This document shows positions 26,487 through 37,113 of a stretch of DNA of 64,000 nucleotides, one piece after another; position 1 is the first letter of the stretch, and each line of letters starts with the position of its first letter. The position numbers were made by a program, and so were the translations under genes. Origin of the DNA: DASVEE01 sp036380735 (GTDB lineage Bacteria > Acidobacteriota > Thermoanaerobaculia > Gp7-AA8); assembly GCA_036380735.1 (NCBI GenBank), contig DASVEE010000069.1, forward strand, positions 33,562 to 97,561, given 5' to 3'. The notes below the pieces were generated by a model. It made no database searches. It was not told the origin of the DNA and worked only from the letters and a program-made list of their open reading frames with translations.

Positions 26487-26556
26487 TCACCACGAATTCA
26501 CAAACTCCTTCCGTAATCCGTCAACTGTCTGAACGCTCAGCAGAGAGGAGTTGTCC

Positions 26557-29500
26557 ATGGTTCGTCCCATTCTCGGCGTCCTGGTGGCCGTGCTGTCCGC
26601 ATTCGTGAGTTTCGAGGCCCTGGCGCAGCAGCAGCCGGTGTGTCGCAACACGACGAAAGCGGACGTGGTGGCTCTCGATCAAGCCTTCTACAACAACCGG
26701 CTCGGGGCGTTTCAGTCGGGCGGGATGATCTTCGCGCTGCGGCGTGACGTCCGCTCGACGCATGCCACGCGCGCCGAGCTGCGGCCCGGGGAGGTCATGC
26801 TGCGGAGCGACAAGCGTCCGCGCCCGATCGTCCTGCGCGTGAATGTCGGCGACTGCCTGGAGGTGTCGTTCCAGAACCTCCTCGACGACGTCCCGGTCGT
26901 CTACGACCGTGCGCTGTTCCCGACGAGGACGAACGCCGTCCCGGGCAACACGACGTCGACCCCGTACCGGCCGAACAACAACCAGATGAAGGAAGCGTAC
27001 AACCCGCAGGGGACGGGGGAGCAGACGAAGTGGACGACGACGAACCCCAGCGTGTCGCAGCCCGCGACGCGTTTTGCGGGCGTGCACGTCACCGGCTTGA
27101 ATGTCGTCAGCGCGCGTGATGCCGAGGGGAGCATCGCCGGGATCTCGGGCGATGGCTCGTGGGTCGGCGCGAACGACACGTTCGCCTCCAACAGCGCGAA
27201 GCGCCGCAGCGGCCTCGTCGCCCCCGGCGCGAGCATCACCTACACGTGGTACGCGCCGGCCGAGGGGTCGTTCCTCCTCTACAGCACCGGCGCGAACGTC
27301 GGGCAGGCCGGCGCGTTCGGCGGCCAGCTCGCCCAGGGTCTCTTCGGCAGCGTCTCGGTGCAGCCGGCGGGAACGGAGTGGTACCGCAGCCAGGTGACGC
27401 GCCGCGACCTGATGGACGCGACGTACCGCGCGACCGCGCAGAACGTGACGCGCGGCACCGGCACGACGACGTTCCAGGGACAGGTCTATCCGATCTGGCG
27501 CTACAACAATCAGGACGTCATCCTCATGGATGACCAGGACCGCCCGGCGGAGATGGGCGGGCGCATCCACACGAAAGCGGGACAGCCGATCGTCAACTAC
27601 GCGGCGCAGCGGAACGGCGTGCCGATCCTTCGCATGACCGACGACGCGGGGAACCTGGTCTACACCGACCTCACGGCGATCATTGCCGGACGCGGCGCGA
27701 CGGAGCTGCCGCCCGATCAGCACCAGCGCAACCGGCAGCTCTATCCCGACCGCCGGCAGCCGTTCCGCGAGTTCGCCATCCACTACCACGACGACTTCGT
27801 GACGACGCAGGCGTTCCCCGACTTCAATGGCCCGCTGCAGTACACGCTGGCCGCGGGGCGCGACTTCTTCGCCATCAACTACGGCATGGGCGGCATCGGC
27901 GCGGAGATCCTCGCGAACCGCTTCGGCGTCGGCCCGATGCACGGCTGCACGACGTGCCGCTTCGAGGAGTTCTTCCTCAGCTCCTGGTCGAACGGCGACC
28001 CGGCGCAGGTAGTCGACTTCCCGGCCAACTCGCAGATCTGCGGCGATCCGCAGAATCCGGCCGACTGCTCGCTGCAGCTCGGACCGAAAGCGACGAAGGC
28101 GTTCTACCCGGACGATCCGTCGAACGTCTACCACAGCTATCTCTCCGATCACGTCAAGTTCCAGATCCTCCACGCGGGGACGAACATCACGCACGTGCAT
28201 CACCTGCACGCGCAGCAGTGGCTGCATTCGCCGAACAACGAGGACGGCCACTACCGCGACAGCCAGTTGATCAGCCCGGGCGCGGCGTACACGCTCGACC
28301 ACGTCTTCAACGGCAGCGGTAATCTGAACAAGACGGTCGGCGACTCGATCTTCCACTGCCACTTCTATCCGCACTTCGCGCAGGGGATGTGGTCCCTCTG
28401 GCGCGTGCACGACGTCTTCGAGAGCGGCACGCGCGTCCATGACGACGGCAAGGTCGCCACCGGCTGGAACCGCGCGCTTCCCGACGGCGAGATCGCCGCC
28501 GGCACGCCGACGCCGGCTCTCGTGCCGCTGCCGACGATCGCCATGGCACCGGTTCCGGCGCGCGTGCAACTCCTGCCGGTGACCGCGCAGGAGAACGGGA
28601 ACCCGATCACGGTCGGCTACCACGCGCAGGTCCACCCCGACGACCAGAACCTCAACCCCGGCTTCCCCTTCTTCGTCCCCGGCGTGGCCGGCCAGCGCGC
28701 GCCGCACCCGCCGATGGACTTCGCGTGGGAAGAAGATGCGCAGGGGAATCCGGCACGCGATCCCGACGGCAAGATCCGCTATCTCGACGGCGGTCTCCCC
28801 CGCTCCGTCGCGCTCTACGATCCCGACCCGTACCAGCAGCAGACGCGCTGGGACTTCACGAAGATCAACAACACCATCACGGCCATCGAGCTCCCGCAGG
28901 AAGGGACGGTCGTGGAGAAGACGGCGATGGCGGCACACGCCATTCGCAATCATCCCTCCTTCACGCCCGAGGGCGCGCCGCGGCCGTTCGTGATGAACGG
29001 ACGCCCGCCGGTGCCGGGCGCGCCGTACGCCGATCCCGGCGTCAACGCCGCGGGTGACGGGACGTGCGCGGAGACGAAGCCGCCGACGATCCTCGACCCG
29101 GGCCGCAACCAGCCGTGCCTCGTCCGCTACAAGGCGGCCGACATCGAGATCGACGCCGTCATCAACAAGAAGGGGTGGCATTACCCGCAGACGCGCCTCC
29201 TGACGCTGTGGGGCGACGTCAACGCCACGGTCGACAACAAGCGGATGCCGCAACCGTTCTTCTTCCGCGCGAACAGCCGGCAGGTGATCGAGTTCTGGCA
29301 CACGAACCTGATCGGCAACTACTACGAGCTCGACGACTTCCAGGTGCGCACGCCGACGGACATCATCGGCCAGCACATCCACCTCGTGAAGTTCGACGTC
29401 ACCTCTTCCGACGGCGGCGGCAACGGCTACAACTACGAGGACGGCACCTTCTCGCCCGAGGAAGTGCGCGACATCATCACGAGCATCAACAAGCGGCGCG

Positions 29501-32500
29501 GCATCTTCACGTCGATGCAGCTCACCGGCAACGGCTTCACGGTCGGCGGCGAGCAGCGCCTCCTCAAAGCGAAAGCGATCCCCTACTTCGGCAACGGTCC
29601 GGAGAACGAGTGGCTCGGCGCGCAGACGACCATCCAGCGCTGGTACGCCGACCCGGTCTTCGGCACCACCGACAAGGAAGGACTCCTCGGCAAGATCGCG
29701 GAGCATGCGGACCGCCCGGACATCGAAGGCGTCAGCGACAAGACGCTGCGCACGGTCTTCACGCACGATCACTTCGGCCCCTCGACGCATCAGCAGGCGG
29801 GCCTCTACGCCGGTCTGCTTGTCGAGCCGACCGACTCGCAGTGGTTCGATCCGGAGACCAACGCGCTCCTCGGCTCGAACGCCAATCGTCCGCTCGGCAA
29901 GGACGGCCGGCCGCCGATGGACGGTGGCCCGACGAACTGGCAGGCGCTGATCGTCGACACGCGCAACCAGGAAAACAGCTACCGCGAATTCGCTCTCGAG
30001 TTCCAGGACCGGCAGCTCGCCTACAACGCGAACAGCCGCAAGACGCCGTCGAAGTACGTTCCAGGCGACACGGCGAGCTACACCGGCTGGTCCGATCCGG
30101 CGAACGCGATCGCGCCGCCGCTCGGCGGCAGCGGCACGGCGCCGTTCCCGTTCATCGTGACGGGCTCGTTCGGCACCGGCACGTACTCCGTCAACTACCG
30201 CAGTGAGCCGCTGCCGTTCCGCATCGCGCCGTTCAGCACCACGTTCCCGGTGACGCCGCCGGTCGATCCGAACGCGTCCGACCTCTCGCACGTCTTCCGC
30301 TCCATCGTCCGCGCCGACGCCGCGCTCAACGTGCAGCCGGCGCAGGGAACGCCGGTGTCCCCCGGCTCACCGTTCCAGTTCTCGCAGGCGTACACCGGCG
30401 CCAGCGGCACCGATCCGTACACGCCGCTGCTGCGCGCGTACGCCGGCGACAAGATCCAGGTGCGGACGCTGGTCGGCGCGCACATGTCGCCGCACACCTT
30501 CACCATGCACGGCGTCAACTGGCTCTTCGAAACGGAGAACGACCAGTCGGGCTACCGCGCCACGCAGTCGATGGGCATCTCCGAGCACTTCGAGATGCTG
30601 TTCAACCTGCCGCGCACGGCGAACGCGAACGGCACGGCCGACTACTTCTACTCGACGAGCTCCGACGTCAACGGGCTGCAGGGCGGCAACTGGGGAATCA
30701 TGCGTGCGTACAACACGACGCAGCCGAACCTCGCCCCGCTGCCGAACAACACGACGCCGGGCGGCACCGTCGCCGACTGCTCGACGTGGAGCGACGCGCC
30801 GCAGAAGACGTTCAACGTCACGGCGGTGAACGTCGGCAACCTGTCGAACTCGCAGAAGCAGAAGCTGCGGCTCTTCTACAACCGCCGCGGCCGCGCAGGC
30901 TCGAACGTCGAGCAGCTCTTCGATCCGAACGCCATCATCTACCTGCTCGATGGCAAGGCACCGGAGGACAGCAACTTCGAGCCGCTGATCCTGCGCGCGA
31001 ATGCGGGCGACTGCATCACGATCAACCTGACGAACAACTTCTCCACGCGCGGTGTCGGCACGACGGCGCTGGGACGTCCCTGGTTCAACGTGGCGTTCCA
31101 GGTCAACGCCAAGACGCAGGCGGACGCGCAGAACATCGTCAACGCCTTCAACCTCCTCAACAACTACAACACGACGTTCCAGACGCTCTTCAACGGCAAC
31201 CGCTACGGCTACCAGTTGCCGGTGCCGACGGCGCAGCAGGTGACGGTCGCGCGTGTGGCCGGAACCGGCGGCCTGCAGTGGCAGTTCACCCAGTCGCAGC
31301 CGACGCAGGCGTCGTATCTCGTCACGCAGAGCTCCTCCGATCCGACGAAGTTCCAGATCAACGCCACGATCCCGATGACGACCTCGCAGCAGGCGGGCCT
31401 GCACGCGCAGCTCGTGGCGCAGGATCCGACCACGTCGAACGGCATCAACGTCGGGCAGAACCCGGTGCAGACCGTCGCTGTCGGCGGCGCCGCGCAGAAG
31501 TACGTCTGGTACGCGGGTCGCGTGACCAGCGACGGCACGCGCACGCCGGTGGAGTTCGGCTCCATCAACCTCACGCCGTCCGATCCGCTGCGCCAGCATC
31601 CGTTCGGTCTCATCGGCGCGCTGATCATCGAGCCGCAGGGCGCGCAATGGCGCGTCGACGACAACTCGATGGCCTCGGCTACCGTCACGAAGCGTGACGG
31701 CAGCAAGTTCCGTGAGTTCGTCGCCGTCGTGCAGGACGACGTCGCCACCATGACGATCAACGGCACGGTCGACGTCGGCCCGAGCATCGTCATCGCGGCC
31801 GCCGCGGCGCCGCTCAACCCGAACGGCAGCTCCACCGATCCGGACGCTCGCTCGCGCCCGAACTGGGGCACCGGCGCTCCGTATCCCGCCTTCACCTTCC
31901 CGGTGCCGAACGGCTCGAAGTACATCGTCAACGCCGATGACACCGTGGGCGTGATGCTGCAGGGCGGCACGCACGGCTTCACCTTCCCCAACAAGACGCA
32001 GGCGCTGCAGATGTTCGACATCGTGCAGCCGAGCTCCACGTTCAAGACGCAGGCGCGCTTCGGTCCCAACTCGTGGGGCACCGATCCGACCTCCTGCCCC
32101 GACCAGACCATGGCCACGCTGCGGGCGAAGCCGGGAGTTGCCCAGCGCTCGACGACCGAGTTCGTCTGCACGGTGCACGGCCAGTCGATGAGCGGCACGT
32201 TCGTCTACGCCGACATCAAGCCGGACCTGCACCTCATGGGGATGCAGATCGGCGGCACCGCGCCGGCGCAGGGCACGCACGTCTGGGGCATCAACGGTGT
32301 CCCGCAGCCGAACAACACGCAGTACGCCATCAAGCCGGGGCAGAAGATCCTCGTCAGCGTCGGCTCGGAGCTGCACGGCATCACGTTCCTCCCGACGACG
32401 GCCGGAGGCACGGCCGCGGAGACCGAGGCGATGGTGCGTAAGGTGTTCGACATCGACGCGGTCATTTCGCAGCCGACGTTCGACATGACGAAGTTCGTGC

Positions 32501-34098
32501 CGTTCATCGGCGTCGGCCCGATCCCGGGCGGCTGGGGCACGGCCGGTTACGGCGCTCCCGCCACGCTCATGCTCCTCACCGTGCGCAACGACATCCCGGC
32601 GAGCATCACCTCGCTGCCGTTCGAGTGCACGATCCATCAGGGCGGCATGGCCGGAACGTTCGTCATCAACCAGCCGGGCACGGAAGTGAGCGGCAACGAG
32701 ATCACGATCAGCGGCGACGTCGTCAACGGCGCCGTCACCTGGACGTTCACCAGCCCCGCTCTCGGCGCCAACGGCTCGCCGATGCCGAACAACTCCGTCT
32801 ACCGCGTCCAGCCGGGCGACATCATCACCTTCGACGTGAAGGCCGGGACGCACGGCGTCACGCTGAATCTCGACCAGGCGACGAGCGAGCGGATCTTCAA
32901 CTTCCTCCCCGGTGGCAAGCCGTTCCAGGTGCAGCCGGCCAACGTCGCGCCGCCGCCGCCGGCGTCGTGGGGCACGCAGGGCTTCTCCATCCCGAGCGGC
33001 ACCACCGAGCCCGTCGTGCTCGCACGCCTTCAGGTCCGCGGCGACGTGCCGACCAACCTGCAGGCGGTGCCGTTCGAATGCTCGATCCACACGAGCGGCA
33101 TGGCCGGTGTCATCGCCATCGGCAACGTCGACGCCTCCGGTGTCGGCGTGACGCAGGCACCGTCGAACTGGAGCAAGGCGGTCAACTACCGCAGCGAGCC
33201 GCTGCAGTATCGCTACGCGTCCGGCAACTTCCTCGACGACTTCGACCCGTGCTCCAACCTCTCGCCGCTCGGCGTCGCCCGCGGCTTCTCCAACAGCCTC
33301 GTCCTCGGCGATCCGCAGACGCCGGTGTTCGTCGCCGAAGCCGGCTCGCCGGTCCGCATGCGCATGCTGCATCCGGGCGGCAACGACGAGCAGACGTTCA
33401 TGCTCCACGGCCACACGTGGCAGGAAGAGCCGTACAACGCCGGCTCGACCGAAATCGCCGACAACCCGACCTCGCAGTGGCTCGGCGGGCGCGACGGCTT
33501 CGGCCCGAACGTCTCGTGGGATCTCGTCACCTCCAGCGCCGGCGGCGCCGCCAAGGTCACGGGCGATTACATGTACCGCACGTTCATCGGCACCGACTTC
33601 CTCTTCGGCCTCTGGGGCGTCATGCGCGTCGGCGAGCCGGGCAAGGACGTCGTCACGGTGACGCGCTTCCCGAGTGGCGGCGGCATGATCGCGGGCAACG
33701 CGAGCGTGAACCCGTCGACCGGCACGCTGGCCGACTTCGTCGAAGTGCAGAGCGGCTCCTCCACGCAGCGCGTCGCCGTCGACCGCCGCAGCGGCGCCTG
33801 GACGTACTCCAAGGCCGGCCTGCAGCCGCCGGTGAAGATCACCTCGATCAAGTGCAATGACGCGAACTGCACGTCCCCAACGAGCTGGGGGACGACGACC
33901 GCGACGGCTTTCATCCCGGTGATCCAGCAGAACATCACGCCCGCCGCGCTCGACCCGAACGCCATCGACCTCGGCGAGATCGCACGCTACAAATCTCTCG
34001 GTCCGCTCAACGCCACGAGCCCGCAGCCGGTGCCGCCGCAGCCGACGCCCGCCGCGCCGGGAGATCCGCATCACGGTGGTGGGAACGGTCATCACTAG
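26557..34098 (+). CDS. Giant multi-cupredoxin multicopper oxidase
   Basis: 2,513 residues from ATG 26557, with AGAGAGGAG 6 bp upstream and a clear signal peptide (VRPILGVLVAVLSAFVSFEALAQ). A complete T1/T2-T3 copper set is visible: HYH (409-411), HVHHLH (546-551), the signature HCHFYPHFAQGM (600-611: H600, C601, H606, M611), HIH (940-942), HDH (1070-1072) and later HTFTMHG (~1313). Three plastocyanin-like repeats follow with C..H....M patterns at C1871, C2024 and C2175, then a terminal cupredoxin with LHGHTW (~2284). Size and plan recall MofA/MnxG-type putative Mn(II) oxidases, but substrate is inferred. Long antisense frames here are GC artefacts. Confidence 0.9.
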   Translation: MVRPILGVLVAVLSAFVSFEALAQQQPVCRNTTKADVVALDQAFYNNRLGAFQSGGMIFALRRDVRSTHATRAELRPGEVMLRSDKRPRPIVLRVNVGDCLEVSFQNLLDDVPVVYDRALFPTRTNAVPGNTTSTPYRPNNNQMKEAYNPQGTGEQTKWTTTNPSVSQPATRFAGVHVTGLNVVSARDAEGSIAGISGDGSWVGANDTFASNSAKRRSGLVAPGASITYTWYAPAEGSFLLYSTGANVGQAGAFGGQLAQGLFGSVSVQPAGTEWYRSQVTRRDLMDATYRATAQNVTRGTGTTTFQGQVYPIWRYNNQDVILMDDQDRPAEMGGRIHTKAGQPIVNYAAQRNGVPILRMTDDAGNLVYTDLTAIIAGRGATELPPDQHQRNRQLYPDRRQPFREFAIHYHDDFVTTQAFPDFNGPLQYTLAAGRDFFAINYGMGGIGAEILANRFGVGPMHGCTTCRFEEFFLSSWSNGDPAQVVDFPANSQICGDPQNPADCSLQLGPKATKAFYPDDPSNVYHSYLSDHVKFQILHAGTNITHVHHLHAQQWLHSPNNEDGHYRDSQLISPGAAYTLDHVFNGSGNLNKTVGDSIFHCHFYPHFAQGMWSLWRVHDVFESGTRVHDDGKVATGWNRALPDGEIAAGTPTPALVPLPTIAMAPVPARVQLLPVTAQENGNPITVGYHAQVHPDDQNLNPGFPFFVPGVAGQRAPHPPMDFAWEEDAQGNPARDPDGKIRYLDGGLPRSVALYDPDPYQQQTRWDFTKINNTITAIELPQEGTVVEKTAMAAHAIRNHPSFTPEGAPRPFVMNGRPPVPGAPYADPGVNAAGDGTCAETKPPTILDPGRNQPCLVRYKAADIEIDAVINKKGWHYPQTRLLTLWGDVNATVDNKRMPQPFFFRANSRQVIEFWHTNLIGNYYELDDFQVRTPTDIIGQHIHLVKFDVTSSDGGGNGYNYEDGTFSPEEVRDIITSINKRRGIFTSMQLTGNGFTVGGEQRLLKAKAIPYFGNGPENEWLGAQTTIQRWYADPVFGTTDKEGLLGKIAEHADRPDIEGVSDKTLRTVFTHDHFGPSTHQQAGLYAGLLVEPTDSQWFDPETNALLGSNANRPLGKDGRPPMDGGPTNWQALIVDTRNQENSYREFALEFQDRQLAYNANSRKTPSKYVPGDTASYTGWSDPANAIAPPLGGSGTAPFPFIVTGSFGTGTYSVNYRSEPLPFRIAPFSTTFPVTPPVDPNASDLSHVFRSIVRADAALNVQPAQGTPVSPGSPFQFSQAYTGASGTDPYTPLLRAYAGDKIQVRTLVGAHMSPHTFTMHGVNWLFETENDQSGYRATQSMGISEHFEMLFNLPRTANANGTADYFYSTSSDVNGLQGGNWGIMRAYNTTQPNLAPLPNNTTPGGTVADCSTWSDAPQKTFNVTAVNVGNLSNSQKQKLRLFYNRRGRAGSNVEQLFDPNAIIYLLDGKAPEDSNFEPLILRANAGDCITINLTNNFSTRGVGTTALGRPWFNVAFQVNAKTQADAQNIVNAFNLLNNYNTTFQTLFNGNRYGYQLPVPTAQQVTVARVAGTGGLQWQFTQSQPTQASYLVTQSSSDPTKFQINATIPMTTSQQAGLHAQLVAQDPTTSNGINVGQNPVQTVAVGGAAQKYVWYAGRVTSDGTRTPVEFGSINLTPSDPLRQHPFGLIGALIIEPQGAQWRVDDNSMASATVTKRDGSKFREFVAVVQDDVATMTINGTVDVGPSIVIAAAAAPLNPNGSSTDPDARSRPNWGTGAPYPAFTFPVPNGSKYIVNADDTVGVMLQGGTHGFTFPNKTQALQMFDIVQPSSTFKTQARFGPNSWGTDPTSCPDQTMATLRAKPGVAQRSTTEFVCTVHGQSMSGTFVYADIKPDLHLMGMQIGGTAPAQGTHVWGINGVPQPNNTQYAIKPGQKILVSVGSELHGITFLPTTAGGTAAETEAMVRKVFDIDAVISQPTFDMTKFVPFIGVGPIPGGWGTAGYGAPATLMLLTVRNDIPASITSLPFECTIHQGGMAGTFVINQPGTEVSGNEITISGDVVNGAVTWTFTSPALGANGSPMPNNSVYRVQPGDIITFDVKAGTHGVTLNLDQATSERIFNFLPGGKPFQVQPANVAPPPPASWGTQGFSIPSGTTEPVVLARLQVRGDVPTNLQAVPFECSIHTSGMAGVIAIGNVDASGVGVTQAPSNWSKAVNYRSEPLQYRYASGNFLDDFDPCSNLSPLGVARGFSNSLVLGDPQTPVFVAEAGSPVRMRMLHPGGNDEQTFMLHGHTWQEEPYNAGSTEIADNPTSQWLGGRDGFGPNVSWDLVTSSAGGAAKVTGDYMYRTFIGTDFLFGLWGVMRVGEPGKDVVTVTRFPSGGGMIAGNASVNPSTGTLADFVEVQSGSSTQRVAVDRRSGAWTYSKAGLQPPVKITSIKCNDANCTSPTSWGTTTATAFIPVIQQNITPAALDPNAIDLGEIARYKSLGPLNATSPQPVPPQPTPAAPGDPHHGGGNGHH

Positions 34099-34118
34099 CC
34101 TCGATTGAAAAGCGACGA

Positions 34119-34158
34119 GTGGGACCAACAGGAAAGATGTGAAGCCTGTTGGTCCCAC
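34119..34158 (+). terminator. Hairpin after the multicopper oxidase gene
   Basis: GTGGGACCAACAGG (34119-34132) pairs perfectly with its complement at 34145-34158 across a 12-nt loop, 20 bp past the stop codon. There is no T-tract, so it may stabilise mRNA or need Rho. Confidence 0.55.
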
Positions 34159-34215
34159 GAGTCCTTCGATTCAGCCGCCCCTTCGCCCCATTCCGGTGCA
34201 CCATAAAGGTCCTCA

Positions 34216-35997
34216 ATGATCGCCACACTCCTTCTGGCCGCCACGGTCGCTACCGCTCCTGTGGAGCGCACTGCCACTCACGCCGGCATCGACGTGAAGA
34301 TGACCGTCGAAGGCCCCCTCGTCGAAGGTACCGACGCCCTCATCCGCTTCGAAGTCCGCGACTCCACGACGAAGGCGCCGGTCCGCGGCGCGCGTCCCGG
34401 TGCGTGGATGGATTCCATCGGCCGTGAATCGCGCCCGAAGCAATGCTCCGACCGCGTGCGCGTCTTCGCCGCCGGCAACCTGCTCGAGCGCGCCGAGGTC
34501 GACCTCAATTCGTTCTATGTCCTGGCGATGAACGACGACGCCTCCATCACCGTCGTCGATCCGCTGTTCGGCTACGGCGGCACCAAGCTGCTCGCGCTGA
34601 TCCCGCTTCCCAGCCCGGCCGAAGACTGGGCGCTGACCAACGACGACAACCATCTCTACGTCTCGATCCCAGGGGCGAAGCAGGTGGCGTCGATCGACAC
34701 GCGCGGCTGGAAGCTCGGCAAGAGCGTGACGCTCGCCGCCGCGCCGCGCCGTCTCCGTCTGCAGCCCGACGAAGCGTTCGTCTGGGCCGTGACAGCGGAG
34801 GGCGTCGCGGTGATTCGCGCCGCCGATCTGTCCCTCGTGCAAACGATCGCCGTACCGGCAGCGAAGGACATCGCGTTCTCCGGCGACAGCCGCTGGGCAT
34901 TCGTGACCACGGCAACTGGCGTCGCCGTCATCGACGTGCGAACGATGAAGAAGACGAAGGAGCTCGCCGCGGCGAAGCCGGTGTCGCTCGACTGGTCGCC
35001 GCTCGCCGGCGCCGCGTACGTCGCGTCGGAGGACGGCACCGTCACGGTGATCGGCGGCGAGCAGATGAAGGTGCTCGCGCGCATCGCGACGGAGCCGGGG
35101 CTCGTGCAACTGCGCGTCGCGCCGCTGGGACGTCACGCGCTCGCCATCAACGCGAAGACGAAGAAGCTGCTCGTCATCGACACCGCCTCGAACAAAGTGA
35201 TCCAGACGGGCGAGCTGCCCGGCGTGCCCGATCAGCTCGCGTTCACGCCGCAGCTCGCGTACGTGCGGCTGGCGAACATGTCCGACATCCAGATGACGGC
35301 GTTGTCGCAGTTCGGCCGCATCGGCCAGCCCGTGTCGTTCGCCGACTTTCCCGGCGGACAGCGGCCGTTCGCCGATGGTCCGCCTTCTTCCGCGCCCGGC
35401 ATCGTCCCCTCCGTCGGTACCGAAGCGGTGCTCATCGCCAATCCCGCCGACCGCTCCATCTACTACTACGAGGAAGGGATGGCCGCGCCGAAGGGGAGCT
35501 TCAACAACTACAACCGCCAGGCGCGCGCGGTGATGGTCGTCGACCGCAGCCTGCGCGAGCGGGCGCCGGGCGTGTACGAGACCGTGCGCCGCCTCGATCA
35601 CGCCGGCACGTACGACGTCGCGTTCCTCTTCGACTCGCCGCGCATCGTCGACTGCTTCGACGTCACGATCGCCGCCGATCCGAAGCGCCCGAAGGAAGTG
35701 AAGCGTCAGTTCGCGATCGAGCTCGCGGAGAAGGTGGCGCAGGTCGCGACCGGCGCGCCGGTGTCGCTACAATTCCGCGTGAAGGAGAACGGCGCGCCGG
35801 TGACCGGCGTCGGCGACGGCTTCGTGCTCGTCTTCGCCGCGGGTGTCTGGCAGCGGCGCATCCCGGCGACCGTGGCGAACGACGGCACGTACCGCATCGA
35901 GTTCACGCCGCCGCAGCCGGGCAACTACTCCGTCTATCTGCGCTCGCCGTCGCTCGGGCTCGAGTACACGTACTTTGGTACCGTGCGGGCACAATGA
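34216..35997 (+). CDS. Exported beta-propeller (YncE-like) protein
   Basis: 593 residues with an N-terminal signal (IATLLLAATVATA). Residues ~90-380 have repeated blade-like strands (FYVLAMNDDASITVVDPL, HLYVSIPGAKQVASIDTRGW, WAVTAEGVAVIRAADLSLVQTIAVP, ALAINAKTKKLLVIDTASNKVIQTGEL), a 40-residue-repeat propeller of the YncE/nitrous-oxide-reductase-like type. N- and C-terminal beta domains (~25-75 and ~500-593) flank it; the last one resembles an Ig-like carrier domain. It is 117 bp after the multicopper oxidase, same strand, so may serve the same process. Confidence 0.82.
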   Translation: MIATLLLAATVATAPVERTATHAGIDVKMTVEGPLVEGTDALIRFEVRDSTTKAPVRGARPGAWMDSIGRESRPKQCSDRVRVFAAGNLLERAEVDLNSFYVLAMNDDASITVVDPLFGYGGTKLLALIPLPSPAEDWALTNDDNHLYVSIPGAKQVASIDTRGWKLGKSVTLAAAPRRLRLQPDEAFVWAVTAEGVAVIRAADLSLVQTIAVPAAKDIAFSGDSRWAFVTTATGVAVIDVRTMKKTKELAAAKPVSLDWSPLAGAAYVASEDGTVTVIGGEQMKVLARIATEPGLVQLRVAPLGRHALAINAKTKKLLVIDTASNKVIQTGELPGVPDQLAFTPQLAYVRLANMSDIQMTALSQFGRIGQPVSFADFPGGQRPFADGPPSSAPGIVPSVGTEAVLIANPADRSIYYYEEGMAAPKGSFNNYNRQARAVMVVDRSLRERAPGVYETVRRLDHAGTYDVAFLFDSPRIVDCFDVTIAADPKRPKEVKRQFAIELAEKVAQVATGAPVSLQFRVKENGAPVTGVGDGFVLVFAAGVWQRRIPATVANDGTYRIEFTPPQPGNYSVYLRSPSLGLEYTYFGTVRAQ

Positions 35998-36698
35998 CCA
36001 TTCAGGCGCTCTGGATCGGTCCATCGCTGTCGCCGATGGAGCGGTTGTCGCTTGCGTCGTTCGTCAGCACGGGCCACGCGGTGCACCTCTACGTCTATGA
36101 CGAGGTGGAGCGCGTTCCTCAGGGCGTGACGCTGCGCGATGCGAACGAGATCCTCCCTGCCTCCCGCATCTTCCGCTACCGCGAGCACGACTCCGTCGCC
36201 GGCTTCGCCAACTACTTTCGCTACAAGCTGCTGGCGGAGCGCGGCGGCTGGTGGATCGACATGGACGTCGTCTGCCTCCGCCCCTTCAACTTCGAGGAGG
36301 AGTATGTCTTCCCGAGCGAGATGGCGCACGGCAAGCCGATCGTCGGCAACTGCGTCCTCCGCGCCCCGGCCGGCGCGCCGGTCATGACCGAGGCTTCGCG
36401 CATCTGCGACAGCCGCGATCCCGCAACGCTGATGTGGGGCGAGACCGGCCCCCGCCTCTGCGCGGAGCTCGTGCAGTCGTTCGCGCTCGAGCGCTACGTG
36501 CAGCCGCCGTCGGCCTTCTGTCCCATCCCCTGGTACGAATGGCGAAAGCTCATCGAGCCCAGCGCCGACATCCGCCTCCCCCGCGACGCCTACGCCGTCC
36601 ACCTCTGGAACGAAATGTGGCGCCGCGGCGGAGTGGATAAGGGGCGCCAGTATCACCCGCGGTCGCTGTACGAAAGGCTGAAGGCGAACTGCCTGTAG
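35994..36698 (+). CDS. DXD-motif glycosyltransferase
   Basis: 234 residues; ATG overlaps the previous stop (ATGA). Contains ANYFRYKLLAERGGWWIDMDVVCLRPF, the donor-sugar binding block of the Gly-transf-sug (GT32/alpha-1,4-glycosyltransferase-like) group, with the metal-binding D89-M90-D91. HLWNEMW near the end matches the family's C-terminal His-Trp block. It probably adds a sugar to a small molecule or polysaccharide. Its coupling to a propeller protein and giant oxidase is unexplained. Confidence 0.88.
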   Translation: MTIQALWIGPSLSPMERLSLASFVSTGHAVHLYVYDEVERVPQGVTLRDANEILPASRIFRYREHDSVAGFANYFRYKLLAERGGWWIDMDVVCLRPFNFEEEYVFPSEMAHGKPIVGNCVLRAPAGAPVMTEASRICDSRDPATLMWGETGPRLCAELVQSFALERYVQPPSAFCPIPWYEWRKLIEPSADIRLPRDAYAVHLWNEMWRRGGVDKGRQYHPRSLYERLKANCL

Positions 36699-36750
36699 TG
36701 CGATGGCAGGACCTGCGCGACGACGAACAGGACCGCGCGACACTCCCCCG

Positions 36751-37092
36751 CACACCCGTCGGGAACTTCGTGCGTCGCTGGACGATCCAGCGCTCTGCGT
36801 GGGCACTCCTGCGCGGGACAGACAAGAGTGTCTGTCCTCCACTTCGGTTCGTCGTGTCAGCAGCGGTGCTGTTTCATCGTCGACTCATCCCGTCCGCGGA
36901 GCACGTACCGCACGCGCTCGCGACGCGGAGTGGAGGACAGACACTCTTGTCTGTCCCGCGAGGAATGACGCGAACGCCACCCCCTCCGCACACCCGTCGG
37001 AAACCTCGTGCCTCGCTGGACGATGGAGCGCTCTGCGTGGGAGCTCCTGCGCGGGACAGACAAGAGTGTCTGTCCTCCACTTCGGTTCGTCG
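36751..37092. repeat. 104-bp direct repeats with a short palindrome
   Basis: Two direct copies of about 104 bp (36751-36854 and 36989-37092), roughly 90% alike. Each contains a hairpin GGACAGACA...TGTCTGTCC (36816-36837, 37054-37075); a third, inverted copy of that hairpin is at 36935-36956. Together they resemble a REP/MITE-like dispersed element. Open frames here give the recurring WRTDTLVCP artefact and are not genes. Confidence 0.85.
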
Positions 37093-37113
37093 ACCTCGAT
37101 TCCAGGTGCGGTT

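Noticed and set aside
26521..30291. A 1,256-residue minus-strand open frame opposite the multicopper oxidase gene (and another at 30367-34158).
   Set aside because: Arg/Val/Asp-rich composition without domains; the plus strand has a signal peptide and intact copper motifs, so this is a GC-driven shadow.
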